This document shows, piece by piece, positions 11,168 through 19,327 of a DNA stretch of 64,000 bases; the first letter of the stretch is position 1; every line of letters starts with the position of its first letter. The stretch lies in NCBI GenBank assembly GCA_016195985.1, contig JACPYP010000020.1, positions 124,001 to 188,000 of the forward strand. Direction: 5' to 3'. The translations under genes were made by a program, and so were the position numbers. The notes below the pieces were generated by a model. It was not told the origin of the DNA and did no database searches. It saw nothing but the letters and a program-made list of their open reading frames with translations. Origin of the DNA: Acidobacteriota bacterium. Lineage in GTDB: Bacteria; Acidobacteriota; Holophagae; Holophagales; Holophagaceae.

Positions 11168-11477
11168 TTTCGGCCTCCACCGTGAGCAACAGGGGGAAGC
11201 CTTCCCGCTCCGCCAGCTGGCGCCCGCGCTCGGCGCGGGTTTCCGCCACGTCGCGGGTGTACACGCCCGCGACGCCCACGCCGGCCCGGTGGACCGCCAG
11301 CATGATGGCCGTGGCCTCCGGCTCGGCCTTGCGGAAGACCGTCTTCAATAGGAACACCACGAATTCCTGGGTGGTGTAGTCATCGTTGTGCAGCAGGACT
11401 TTCCACATGCCAGGCTCCCGCAGTTTCACGCGTTTGCGGGTGAGGACCTGCCCGTCCTCTTTGGGTTGCCTGGCCAT
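11160..11477 (-). CDS. clpS: ClpS adaptor of ClpAP
   Basis: A 105-aa protein. The ATG at 11477 has GGAGG 8 nt upstream; a longer frame upstream starts with TTG and is not protein-like. The core MWKVLLHNDDYTTQEFVVFL is the ClpS signature, and MLAVHRAGVGVAGVYTRDVAETR follows, with the conserved His of the N-degron pocket. ClpS binds proteins with Leu, Phe, Tyr or Trp at the N terminus and hands them to ClpA. It is the first gene of clpS-clpA-aat. Confidence 0.95.
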
Positions 11478-11664
11478 GGATGATGCCTCCAGCCCCAAGC
11501 ATAGCCTCCCGGGACAGTCCCAGACCCCGCGGCTGACCGGGTGGGAGCTGAGGAACCAGCGAACCCCCTCCGCCCTCGAATCAGCGAGCGGGATCGGCGC
11601 GGGACGCCTCGCTTTCGGCAGGGCACCGGACCACGGCCCGGTGCCCCGGAGACTGTGCCAGAGA

Positions 11665-12519
11665 TCAGTGATTGTTACCCGCATCCACAATGTTGGTGTA
11701 TGGGGTGGTGCACTTCACCGCGAGATTGTCGCGGCAGACCATCGATCCGGAATGGGGAGAGGCGACATAGCCCCTGTTGGCGTTGAGCACACGGTTGTTG
11801 ACCGCCACGCTGTTAGGCCCTTGGCAGCTCAGCCCGATGTCGAGCGGCGTCGCGCTATTGGAAATCCGGTTGTTCTCCACGATCGAGAAACCTCCGGGAG
11901 CGGAGATGCCAATCGCGGCACTCGTAGGGCCTGAAGGGCACGACACATCCATGACATCGTTGTCGATGATCCGGCTCGACCCCCCTGTGTCGATCACGCC
12001 GTATGCCTCGGCATAATTGGGCGCACTGCCGAGGCCTGGGTTGATGTTCAAGATCCGGTTGCCCCGGATCAACTGGCCAGAGCCCATAATCTGCATGCCG
12101 AGGTGCGAACAATCTTTGAGGACCATGGACTGGATCACGCTTGAACGGACCGGCCGATCAACGAGAACCCCGGACTGGAACCCGCGCACAGTTCCATTTT
12201 GAAGGGTCACGTTCGATCCGCTCGCAAGCCATACCCCCGGCCAGCTGAAAGAACCCGGCGCGGTTCCGGCGATTTCGTACCCATTCAAATCCAAGGTCAC
12301 ATTGCTGGCCGCGATGATAACGGCCGCGTCACTCTCTGTGCACACCAGATTCCTCTTGAGACAATAGTTCCCTGGCGTGCTGATTGTGACGGGCAGGGAG
12401 TCGATCACCGTGCAGAAGGCCGTGTCCAGGGGCCCAGAGGAGGCGCTCGCCTGAAGGTTCGGGATCGAGGCGACGAGGCTCAGCACGAGGCTGAAACCAA
12501 CAAGGATTAGGCGTTTCAT
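11665..12519 (-). CDS. exported right-handed beta-helix repeat protein
   Basis: A 284-aa protein. The start at 12519 has GGAG 7 nt upstream and gives a clear signal peptide (KRLILVGFSLVLSLVASIPN, cut after QASA). The mature part is built of short strands typical of parallel beta-helix proteins (NosD or pectate-lyase-like): ASNVTLDLNGYEIAG, GSNVTLQNGTVRGFQSG, IRGNRILNINPG, IIDNDVMDVSC, IVENNRISNSATP, AVNNRVLNANRG. Several Cys residues could form disulfides. No catalytic residues can be assigned, so a secreted or surface carbohydrate-binding role is only possible. 187 nt of non-coding sequence separate it from clpS. Confidence 0.8.
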   Translation of the reverse strand: MKRLILVGFSLVLSLVASIPNLQASASSGPLDTAFCTVIDSLPVTISTPGNYCLKRNLVCTESDAAVIIAASNVTLDLNGYEIAGTAPGSFSWPGVWLASGSNVTLQNGTVRGFQSGVLVDRPVRSSVIQSMVLKDCSHLGMQIMGSGQLIRGNRILNINPGLGSAPNYAEAYGVIDTGGSSRIIDNDVMDVSCPSGPTSAAIGISAPGGFSIVENNRISNSATPLDIGLSCQGPNSVAVNNRVLNANRGYVASPHSGSMVCRDNLAVKCTTPYTNIVDAGNNH

Positions 12520-12827
12520 CGGAACACTCCGAGATGGGTGAGGGCACACCCGGGTGAGGCCGCACCCGCCGACCTTGGATCCAATTCTTCCGATGCGACG
12601 AGCAGGGCGAAATAGACATGGGTTGATTGGCCCGAACGGACTTGGAAGTCTGTTCGGCACCCCATGCATATCTCGCCCCTCAGTCCATCGCCAGATCCAC
12701 TCGGATCAAAAAACCGTTGGACCGCTTCCATCGGGCCAGGCATCCAAACCCCTTGGTTCGGCGAGGCGAAGGAAGCGGCTTCGCCGGGCCCGTTCATACG
12801 GAATCTTGCCCCGATCCTGGAGTCAGG
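12520..12827. other. 308-bp intergenic region with two hairpins
   Basis: No convincing gene. It lies between the start of the beta-helix gene and the stop of the pqqD-like gene, both on the minus strand. Two inverted repeats are visible: CCGAACGGACTT with AAGTCTGTTCGG at 12632-12657 (one G-T pair), and GGCGAAG with CTTCGCC at 12765-12785. Neither is followed by a T run on the minus strand, so they are not typical intrinsic terminators. The first may be an operator or mRNA structure. Confidence 0.5.
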
Positions 12828-13175
12828 CTATCGCGGGGGATGTTGGAACAATCGCAGGAAACCTCCCGCAACCAGTTCCTGGATGAACAGCGCGGTGCGC
12901 TGCAGGGTGTCTGCTTCCTCCGGAAAGACCCCGGCCACGGCCTGGGCCACTTCGGCCACGGTCCGCGTTCCGTCGCAGGCCTGCCACACGGCCGCGCCGC
13001 GGGGATCCAGCTTCACGCGGTAGGTGGGTTTCTTCATCATCCGGAGCACCCAGGCCCAGCGGGGAGACAGGATCTTCGGCCGGAGCAGGATCACCGTGCC
13101 GTCCTCGCCGGTTTCGGAGGGGAGCGCCTGCCTGGGCACGGTCGAGAGGAAGGTTTCATCTGGAAATGAAGTCAT
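12828..13175 (-). CDS. PqqD-family (RRE-like) protein
   Basis: A 115-aa protein. The ATG at 13175 has AAGGTGG 6 nt before it; a TTG two codons earlier is less likely. The C-terminal half shows the PqqD pattern: a Leu/Pro segment, then DPRGAAVWQACDGTRTVAEV, AQAVAGVFP and ALFIQELVAGGFLRLF. PqqD-like domains bind precursor peptides for radical-SAM and other RiPP enzymes (family knowledge), but no precursor, radical SAM or PQQ gene is near. It lies downstream of the OPT transporter, separated by a large palindrome. Function here unknown. Confidence 0.78.
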   Translation of the reverse strand: MTSFPDETFLSTVPRQALPSETGEDGTVILLRPKILSPRWAWVLRMMKKPTYRVKLDPRGAAVWQACDGTRTVAEVAQAVAGVFPEEADTLQRTALFIQELVAGGFLRLFQHPPR

Positions 13176-13202
13176 GCGCAACCACCTTCAATGAAAAGGA
13201 TC

Positions 13203-13268
13203 CACCACGAGACACGAAGGCACGAAGAAAGGGAAAAGTCCTTCTTCGTGCCTTCGTGTCTCGTGGTG
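13203..13268. repeat. perfect 27-bp inverted repeat, 12-nt spacer
   Basis: The left arm at 13203-13229 and the right arm at 13242-13268 are exact reverse complements; the spacer is AGGGAAAAGTCC. The left arm contains the near-repeat ACACGAAGG-CACGAAG. It lies between the OPT stop (13281) and the pqqD-like start (13175). It could act as a terminator or processing hairpin for the OPT transcript, but there is no T run beyond a TTTT on the minus strand. It resembles dispersed CACGAAGG/CACAGAGG palindromes that I recall from many bacterial genomes; that recollection was not checked. Confidence 0.9.
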
Positions 13269-13280
13269 AAAGTCAGCGGC

Positions 13281-15395
13281 CTAGAAATTGGCGCTGGGAG
13301 GCGCGGGCTCGTCGGCCTCGCCGGCATTGGCCAAGGGCACGCGGATCAGGTAGACGGCGATGCCCGCCAGGATGACCAGGCTGATGAAGAACAAGCCGGG
13401 ATCCTTCACCAGGGTGTACTTCACCTCCAGGAAGGAGAGCAGCGCGAAGAGGATGCCCACCAGGGCCTCGCCGGCGATGAGGCCTGCCGCCAGCAGCACG
13501 CCGTTGTTCTCCACGCGCACCTTCTGCGCTTCGTTGAGGTTCCGCTTGGCGGCCAGCATATCCACGGCGCCCTTGATGAGACCGCCCAGGAAGATGGCGA
13601 AGGTGGTCTCCAGGGGCAGATACATGCCCACGCAGACCAGCATGGGGCTCTTGATCTGCATGAGGATGAAGCCGAGGCCCATGATCATGCCCACGATGAT
13701 GAGAGGCCAGGCCATCTTGCGCTCCACGATGCCGCTGGAGAGCTGGGCCATGAGGCCCGCCTGGGGCGCGGAAATGTTCTTGCCGCCGAAACCGGCATCC
13801 AGGGCCAGCACGGCCTTCTTCTGGTCCGGGGCGAGGGCCTTCACCTGCTCCAGGGTGTAGGTCTGGCCGTCGGGGGCCGTGACCATCTGCACTTGCTGGG
13901 CCTCCAGGGAGGCGATGCGCTCGGAGGCGGACTTCTTGATGTCGCCTTCGTGGAGGATCATGAGGGGCAGGAAGAGCACGGCGGCCGTGAGGGCCACGCC
14001 CAGAATGTCGCCGATCTCCATGCGCCAGGGGGTGCCGCCCAGGAGGTGGCCGGCCTTGAGGTCCTGCAGCATCTCGCCAGCCACGGCGGCGCTCACGCAC
14101 ACCACGGCGGCCACCCCCAGCACGGCGGCCACGCCCTCACGGCCCTTGACGCCCAGCAGCACCATCACCAGCGCTGTCACCACCAGGGCCGTCAGGGTGA
14201 GGCCCGAGATGGGGTTGTTGCTGGAACCCATGATGCCCACCAGGTAGCCGCTGATGGCCGCGAAGAAGAAGCCCAGGATGATGACCACCAGGGCGGTCAC
14301 GAGGGACACCAGGTAGGACACCGCGAAGATCTGGGAGGTGATCACGAAGGTGACGGCCGCGGCGAAGAAGATGCCGCCCAGCACCCACGTGAAGGGCAGG
14401 TCCTTGTTGACGCGGTCAACCACATGGTCGCCAGAGGCGGCCTTCTTCACATCGGAGACGGAGCGGCTGAGGCCGGCGCCCAGGCTCTTGCGCATGCGGA
14501 AGAGGGTGAAGCAAGCGCTTACCAGCATGCCGCCGATGGCGATGGGGCGGACGATATCACGCCACACGCGGCCGAAGAGGGCGGCCCACTCGGCATTGCT
14601 GGCGTCGGCCGGCATGATGGAAGGAGCCAGGAAGTAGCTGATGATGGGCACCATGAGGCCCCAGGCCACCACGCCGCCCGCGAAGTTGAGGGCGCCCAGC
14701 TTGGGCCCGATGATGTAGCCCACGCCCATGTAGGCGGGGCTGATGGCGGGGGAACTGAGAAGAAGGCCGCCGCTCACTTGGGCCTTCCACTTGGCGCCCA
14801 GCTTGATGATGTTGGCATTGAAGCGCACGAAGTGTTCCCAGGTCGTGGCGAAAATCTGGATCTGCACCAGGGCCTGCACCACGGCGCCAATGCCCATGGC
14901 GCCGAAGAGGAAGGTGGTGCCGCTGCCGCCCCGGGCTCCGGCCTTGTGGATTTCGGCGGCCGCCACGCTCTCGGGATAGGGCAGCTCAGCGTCTTCGACC
15001 ATCACGCGGCGGAGCAGGGCCACGAACATGATGCCCAGCACGCCACCCGTGAACATGATGAGGGAGCTGGTGACGTAGTGGCCGGCCGTGAAGAACTTGG
15101 GCCACAGGCCGCTGATGACGAAGGCGGGAAGGGTGAAAATGGCGCCAGCGGCCACGGATTCGCCGATGCTGCCCACGGTCCGGGCCATGTTCTCTTCGAG
15201 GATGGTGCCCTTCATCAGTTTGATGAGGGCCATGCCGATGACCGCGGCGGGATAGGTGGCGGCGATGGTCATGCCAGCCTTGAGACCGAGGTAGGCGTTG
15301 GCGGAACCCAGGATCACGGCCATCACGAGGCCGATGAGCACCGCCCGGAGGGAAAATTCCCTCAGGTTCTGGTCAGAGGGGACAAAGGGTTGCAT
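13281..15395 (-). CDS. OPT family oligopeptide transporter
   Basis: A 704-aa integral membrane protein. The ATG at 15395 has AGGAG 5 nt before it; the frame stays open upstream but reads poorly. Around 15 or more hydrophobic helices are visible. Family marks include the first helices FSLRAVLIGLVMAVILGSAN and AYLGLKAGMTIAATYPAAVI, IGESVAAGAIFTLPAFVISG, and GAVDMLAAKRNLNEAQKVRV near the end. OPT proteins import small peptides or metal chelates (iron siderophore-like) using the proton gradient; the substrate cannot be told from sequence. A run of nine G (15420-15428) lies 25 nt upstream of the start. Confidence 0.9.
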   Translation of the reverse strand: MQPFVPSDQNLREFSLRAVLIGLVMAVILGSANAYLGLKAGMTIAATYPAAVIGMALIKLMKGTILEENMARTVGSIGESVAAGAIFTLPAFVISGLWPKFFTAGHYVTSSLIMFTGGVLGIMFVALLRRVMVEDAELPYPESVAAAEIHKAGARGGSGTTFLFGAMGIGAVVQALVQIQIFATTWEHFVRFNANIIKLGAKWKAQVSGGLLLSSPAISPAYMGVGYIIGPKLGALNFAGGVVAWGLMVPIISYFLAPSIMPADASNAEWAALFGRVWRDIVRPIAIGGMLVSACFTLFRMRKSLGAGLSRSVSDVKKAASGDHVVDRVNKDLPFTWVLGGIFFAAAVTFVITSQIFAVSYLVSLVTALVVIILGFFFAAISGYLVGIMGSSNNPISGLTLTALVVTALVMVLLGVKGREGVAAVLGVAAVVCVSAAVAGEMLQDLKAGHLLGGTPWRMEIGDILGVALTAAVLFLPLMILHEGDIKKSASERIASLEAQQVQMVTAPDGQTYTLEQVKALAPDQKKAVLALDAGFGGKNISAPQAGLMAQLSSGIVERKMAWPLIIVGMIMGLGFILMQIKSPMLVCVGMYLPLETTFAIFLGGLIKGAVDMLAAKRNLNEAQKVRVENNGVLLAAGLIAGEALVGILFALLSFLEVKYTLVKDPGLFFISLVILAGIAVYLIRVPLANAGEADEPAPPSANF

Positions 15396-15419
15396 CGGTG
15401 CTCCTGAAAAGGCGCCAAA

Positions 15420-15428
15420 GGGGGGGGG
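15420..15428. repeat. G9 homopolymer upstream of the OPT gene
   Basis: Nine consecutive G residues (C9 on the coding strand of the OPT gene) lie 24 nt before its ATG, outside its AGGAG site. Such a tract can vary in length by slippage and could alter promoter spacing. The tract is short and its effect is not shown. Confidence 0.5.
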
Positions 15429-15480
15429 AGGCGGTCTGATGGACGCGGATAGTCTATTACATAGATGATTCCCCAATCCT

Positions 15481-16245
15481 ATGCCGACCCTCACAAGTAA
15501 AGCCAATCCCCGGTTCAAAGATCTGCTGGTCCGTTTGCGCCCCGGCGGCGCGCGGCGGCAGACTTCTCTCCTGCTGGGCGCCAAACTCATCGAAGCCTGG
15601 GCCGAGGCGCGTCACACCGTTGCCGGAAAACGCCTAAGGCCCTCCATATGGCTCAGACTGGAGCAGGCGGAACCCCACCCCCTGGAGGCGATTCTGGGCC
15701 TGGAAAGCCTGGTGCTGGGCGAAGCCCTCATGCGGGAGCTGGCCGACGCGGGCAGCCCCCCGGATCATGCCCTTCTGGTGGAGGTGGGCCCGGAACCTGC
15801 GGGCGCTCTGCCTCCCCGGGTCCTCGGCGCCTGGGGCATCCAGGATCCCGGCAACCTGGGCGCCATCCTCCGCAGTGCCGCGGCCTTCGGTTTCCAGGAG
15901 GTTCTCCTGGGCCCGGGCTGCGCCGACCCCTTCCATCCCAAGTCGCTGCGGGGTGCCATGGGCGCCGCCTTCCTCCTCCCCCTGCGCCGGGTGGATGCGC
16001 TCCGGGCCGAGGGCGGCCGCTGCTACGCCCTGGACGGCGGGCCCGACGCCGTGCCCCTGGCCCAGGCGGAGCTTTCCGGCCCCCTGCGGTTGTGGGTCGG
16101 CAACGAAGGCCACGGCTGGCAGGGCGTGGCCCTTCCCGACTTCGTTCAGCGTCTGGCCATTCCCATCCATGGGGTCGAAAGCCTGAACGCGGCGGTGGCC
16201 GCAGGCATTGCCTGCTTTGAAGTGGCCCGGAGGGCATCCCTTTGA
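15481..16245 (+). CDS. TrmH/SpoU-family RNA 2'-O-methyltransferase
   Basis: A 254-aa SPOUT methyltransferase. The first ~100 residues look like a substrate-binding domain (NPRFKDLLVRLRPGGARRQT, LLLGAKLIEAW). The C-terminal SpoU domain has all three motifs: GIQDPGNLGAILRSAAAFG, LWVGNEGHGW and LAIPIHGVESLNAAVAAGI. It uses S-adenosylmethionine to methylate a ribose of rRNA or tRNA; the layout is closest to RlmB/TsnR-like enzymes, but the target cannot be told. It starts the run of overlapping genes that continues with lnt, GNAT and maf. Confidence 0.9.
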   Translation: MPTLTSKANPRFKDLLVRLRPGGARRQTSLLLGAKLIEAWAEARHTVAGKRLRPSIWLRLEQAEPHPLEAILGLESLVLGEALMRELADAGSPPDHALLVEVGPEPAGALPPRVLGAWGIQDPGNLGAILRSAAAFGFQEVLLGPGCADPFHPKSLRGAMGAAFLLPLRRVDALRAEGGRCYALDGGPDAVPLAQAELSGPLRLWVGNEGHGWQGVALPDFVQRLAIPIHGVESLNAAVAAGIACFEVARRASL

Positions 16246-17753
16246 AATCCGGTTGGCTCCTCAGCATCCTCAGCGCATTCATCCTGGCCCTGTGCTTCGT
16301 CCTGACCTTCCGCTTCCCAGGGGCCCTGGGAGGCTGGCTGGAACCAGTCATGGCGCTGGTGTTCCCCCTGCTGCTGCTGGATGGCCTCTACAAGGGACGG
16401 CACGCCTTCTGGGTGTGGATCACGCTCCTGATGGGCCTGCTGCTCCTCTACCAATGGGTGCCTCAGACCCTGGCCACCAAGGGAGAGCTCCCCTTCGGCC
16501 TCGCCCTGCTGAGCACCGTGCTGCTGAGCCTCTGGGAGGCTACGGGCCTCTGGCTGGTGGTCCTGGGATCCCGCTGGGCCTTCCGCCGGGCCGGCGCTCC
16601 CGCGGCCGCCTGCGCAGTCGCCCTGCTGCTGATGATTTGGGAAACGTGGGGTTTCCACGTCTATCCCTGGACCTGGGGCGCGGCCTTCGGATCGCTCCCC
16701 TGGCTCGCCCGCTCCGCGGCCTTCCTGGGCGCCTCGGGCCTGTCGGCCCTGGCCTGGGCCGCGGGAGCCTGGGCCGCCGGGAGCCTGGCCGAAGGCGCCG
16801 CGCCGCGCCGCGCCCTGGCGGGCCCAGGTGCCGCCATCGCCTTCTTCATCCTCGGCGGCGGAGCTTGGCATCTGCTGCCCCGCGGCCCTGAGCGCCGCCT
16901 GGATGTCGCCATGGTCCAACCGAACTTCCAGGCGGGATTCCGTGGCGCCGGCATGGAAGCCGAGATGTGGCGGCGCAGCGATGCGCTGCTGAAGGCCCAG
17001 GGCTGGCCGAGGCCCGCCCGCGCCACCCTGCTGCTGTGGCCGGAAAGCTCAGTCATGGGCCGGGACGACCGCTCCGCCAATCCCCGTCTGAACGCCGAAG
17101 CGGCGTCCCGGGGCGTCGCCTGGCTTTACGGCACCGAGGGCGGCCTCTACAACCTGGTTCGCGGAGAGGTCGTCGGACGCCCGCCTTTCCTGTTCGCCAA
17201 GACCGAGCCCATGCCCTTCGGCGAACGCAATCCGGGCCCTGAAGCATTCCGCCACTGGATGGACCGGCAGATGGGCATCACCTCCCAGGAGGCCGGCACC
17301 TTGACTGCGGACTCGGCCTTCGTCGTGCCCACCCAAGCAGGCGAGGTGCGGATCCATCCGCTCATCTGCAGCGAGGCCCTCATGCCCGAACGGTCCCGCC
17401 GGGGCCTGGCGCTGAGCCGGGCGGACCTGCTGAGCAACCACACCAACGACGGCTGGTTCGACCGCAGCGTCGCCACGGATCTGCACGCGGCCCAGATCCG
17501 CCTGCGCGCGACGGAACTGGGCGTGCCACTGCTTCGGGCCACCCTTTCGGGCAAATCGGGCCTCTTCCGGGAGGACGGCCATTTCGAACTCTGGGGAGAG
17601 CCCCTGAGCGAAGGCGCCTACGCGCTGGATCTACAGTGGCGTCCCATCCGCACGCCGGCGCGGTCCCCCTGGCTGATGCCCCTCCTGATGGCGGCCCTGC
17701 TGGCCGGAGGGCTGCTGCTAGGATGGAAAACCTTTCCCCCCGGGACGTCTTGA
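16242..17753 (+). CDS. lnt: apolipoprotein N-acyltransferase
   Basis: A 503-aa inner-membrane enzyme that adds the third acyl chain to the N-terminal Cys of lipoproteins, implying an outer membrane. It has six or so N-terminal membrane helices, then a nitrilase-type domain with the triad: Glu in LLLWPESSVMG, Lys in FAKTEPMPFGERNP and Cys in HPLICSEALMP. A last membrane helix (LMPLLMAALLAGGLLLGW) closes it. The start is TTG at 16242, overlapping the trmH-like stop (TTGA), so translation is probably coupled. Confidence 0.93.
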   Translation: MKSGWLLSILSAFILALCFVLTFRFPGALGGWLEPVMALVFPLLLLDGLYKGRHAFWVWITLLMGLLLLYQWVPQTLATKGELPFGLALLSTVLLSLWEATGLWLVVLGSRWAFRRAGAPAAACAVALLLMIWETWGFHVYPWTWGAAFGSLPWLARSAAFLGASGLSALAWAAGAWAAGSLAEGAAPRRALAGPGAAIAFFILGGGAWHLLPRGPERRLDVAMVQPNFQAGFRGAGMEAEMWRRSDALLKAQGWPRPARATLLLWPESSVMGRDDRSANPRLNAEAASRGVAWLYGTEGGLYNLVRGEVVGRPPFLFAKTEPMPFGERNPGPEAFRHWMDRQMGITSQEAGTLTADSAFVVPTQAGEVRIHPLICSEALMPERSRRGLALSRADLLSNHTNDGWFDRSVATDLHAAQIRLRATELGVPLLRATLSGKSGLFREDGHFELWGEPLSEGAYALDLQWRPIRTPARSPWLMPLLMAALLAGGLLLGWKTFPPGTS

Positions 17754-18253
17754 TGGATCGAGATTTTCTCAGCCCCGAGCCCCTCGCCACCGCCCACGGC
17801 ACCGTCGCCTTCTTTGACGAGACCTGGAGCATGGATCCGCGCGAGCTTCAGATCTTCTTCCAGGCCGAGGAGGTCTACTGGACCGCCTACCGCACGGTGG
17901 AGCAGTGGCGCCGCCTGCTTGCCTGCTCGCGCATGCTCACGGCAAGGCTGCTGCCTGAGGGCCACAAGGGCGGACGGCTGGTGGGCGCCACGCGGCTCTG
18001 GTCAGATCATGCCTACGAAGCCAAGCTCTATGATGTGGTGGTGGCCAAGGATCTCATGAATCTCGGCATCGCCTCTGAACTGGTGAAGTGGGCTCTGCGC
18101 CACCCCTGGTCAGGCGAGGTCCACCATTTCCTGCTGGAGACCCGCGATGCCTCGGACTTCTACCCGCGCTTCGGCTTCCGCCTGGGTCACGAAACCGAAA
18201 GCCTGCACATGCGCGTGAAAACCGCCGACCTTCAAGCCCGGGGCCTCCGATGA
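17753..18253 (+). CDS. GNAT-family N-acetyltransferase
   Basis: A 166-aa protein. I place the start at the ATG at 17753 (MDRDFLSP), which overlaps the lnt stop as TGATG; an in-frame ATG at 17723 is the alternative. GNAT features are GRLVGATRLWSD, the motif-A region YDVVVAKDLMNLGIASELVK, and FLLETRDASDFYPRFGF. It should transfer an acyl group from acyl-CoA to an amine; the substrate is unknown. Its stop overlaps the maf start by 4 nt (ATGA). Confidence 0.85.
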   Translation: MDRDFLSPEPLATAHGTVAFFDETWSMDPRELQIFFQAEEVYWTAYRTVEQWRRLLACSRMLTARLLPEGHKGGRLVGATRLWSDHAYEAKLYDVVVAKDLMNLGIASELVKWALRHPWSGEVHHFLLETRDASDFYPRFGFRLGHETESLHMRVKTADLQARGLR

Positions 18254-18873
18254 CCGAAACCTTGCCTGGCCTCGCCGAGGCCGCCCTTCAACCCCTCATC
18301 CTGGCCAGCGGCAGTCCTCGGCGGCGCCACTGGCTGGAAGCCATGCGCATCCCTTTCGAATTGCAGATCCCCGATGTGGACGAAACGCCCCTGCTGGATG
18401 AGGAGCCCTCGGACCTGGTGCTGCGTCTGGCGGAGCTGAAAGCCGAGGTCATCGCCCGCCGCAACCCGGGACGCTGGGTGATGGCGGCGGACACCACGGT
18501 GGCCATCGACCACCACACCCTCAATAAGCCGGTGGACGTGGAAGACGCGGTGCGCATGCTGGGCCTCATCCAGGGCCGGACCCATCAGGTGCACACCGGC
18601 TTCTGCCTGCAGAAGAACGATATCAACCACAGCTTCGTCGACACGGCCCAGGTCTTCTTCCGCCCCATGAGCGAAGCCCAGATGCGCTGGTACATCAACA
18701 CCCGAGAACCCATGGACAAGGCCGGGGCCTACGCCATCCAGGGCATCGGCGCCCTCTTCATCGAGAACGTGGAGGGCAGCTTCTCCACCGTCATGGGCCT
18801 GCCAGTCGAACGGATGGGCGCCCTCTTCCGGACCTTGGGTCTGTTGAAGCCCTGGATCGGCTTCCCGGCCTGA
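18250..18873 (+). CDS. maf: Maf-like nucleotide pyrophosphatase
   Basis: A 207-aa Maf/Ham1-type house-cleaning enzyme that hydrolyses non-canonical or modified nucleoside triphosphates. Signatures are PLILASGSPRRRHWLEA, the DVDETP site, AADTTVAI and EPMDKAGAYAIQGIGALFI. The ATG overlaps the GNAT stop (ATGA). The frame continues upstream but through the GNAT gene in another phase, so that part is not coding. Confidence 0.93.
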   Translation: MTETLPGLAEAALQPLILASGSPRRRHWLEAMRIPFELQIPDVDETPLLDEEPSDLVLRLAELKAEVIARRNPGRWVMAADTTVAIDHHTLNKPVDVEDAVRMLGLIQGRTHQVHTGFCLQKNDINHSFVDTAQVFFRPMSEAQMRWYINTREPMDKAGAYAIQGIGALFIENVEGSFSTVMGLPVERMGALFRTLGLLKPWIGFPA

Positions 18874-19327
18874 CTCCAAGCGACCTCCAGGACAAAAATG
18901 GCCCGCCGGGATCGGCCCAGCCCGCGGCATGTCCAAATAAGCTGAGTTCCCCTGAGCCTTCCAGGAGGAAATCGCCCCCAAAAAGCAGGCCTTAATAAAC
19001 TACCCACAAATCCCATTAAAGGCCGATCCTGGCCCAGAAAAAATAGGTAAACATTCGGCTTACCTTATTCTATCCTTGTGACGTGCGACACATTGTCGTG
19101 CCCGGGATCCCCGGATTCGGGTATGGCCTTATGCCTGGATGCTTTCCCAGCCATTTTCGGCCCATACGCAACCGATGGGGACCAGCTACCGATAGAGCAT
19201 CAGTCCCTGATTCTTCACGCATCGGTCGGTTTTCCGGGCTCAGGCCCTGACGTCAGTTCCGTTTGTACCGTTTCCCGATGACCTCCCGGCTTCCACCCGT
19301 GAGCCCACGCTTTTCAAGGGGTTGTGC
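18874..19327. other. 454-bp non-coding region upstream of the act operon
   Basis: No gene is supported here. A 67-codon open frame at 19078-19281 has no ribosome binding site and no recognisable sequence. This region must hold the promoter and leader of the long act-cox operon. The stretch at 18990-19075 is A+T rich compared with its surroundings (AAAAAATAGGTAAAC, TTACCTTATTCTATCC), a likely promoter zone. I could not settle -35 and -10 boxes. The last bases (AAGGGG, 6 nt before ATG 19328) are the actA ribosome binding site. Confidence 0.6.
19045..19065. promoter_or_regulatory. candidate operator: AGGTAA-N9-TTACCT
   Basis: A 6-bp inverted repeat with a 9-nt spacer sits in the A+T-rich part of the region before actA, about 265 nt upstream of the start. 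Its symmetry and place suggest a regulator site, but the match is short and no known regulator is assigned. Confidence 0.35.

Noticed and set aside
19078-19281. 67-codon plus-strand frame before actA
   Set aside because: No ribosome binding site, no recognisable sequence, and it lies in the expected promoter/leader region.
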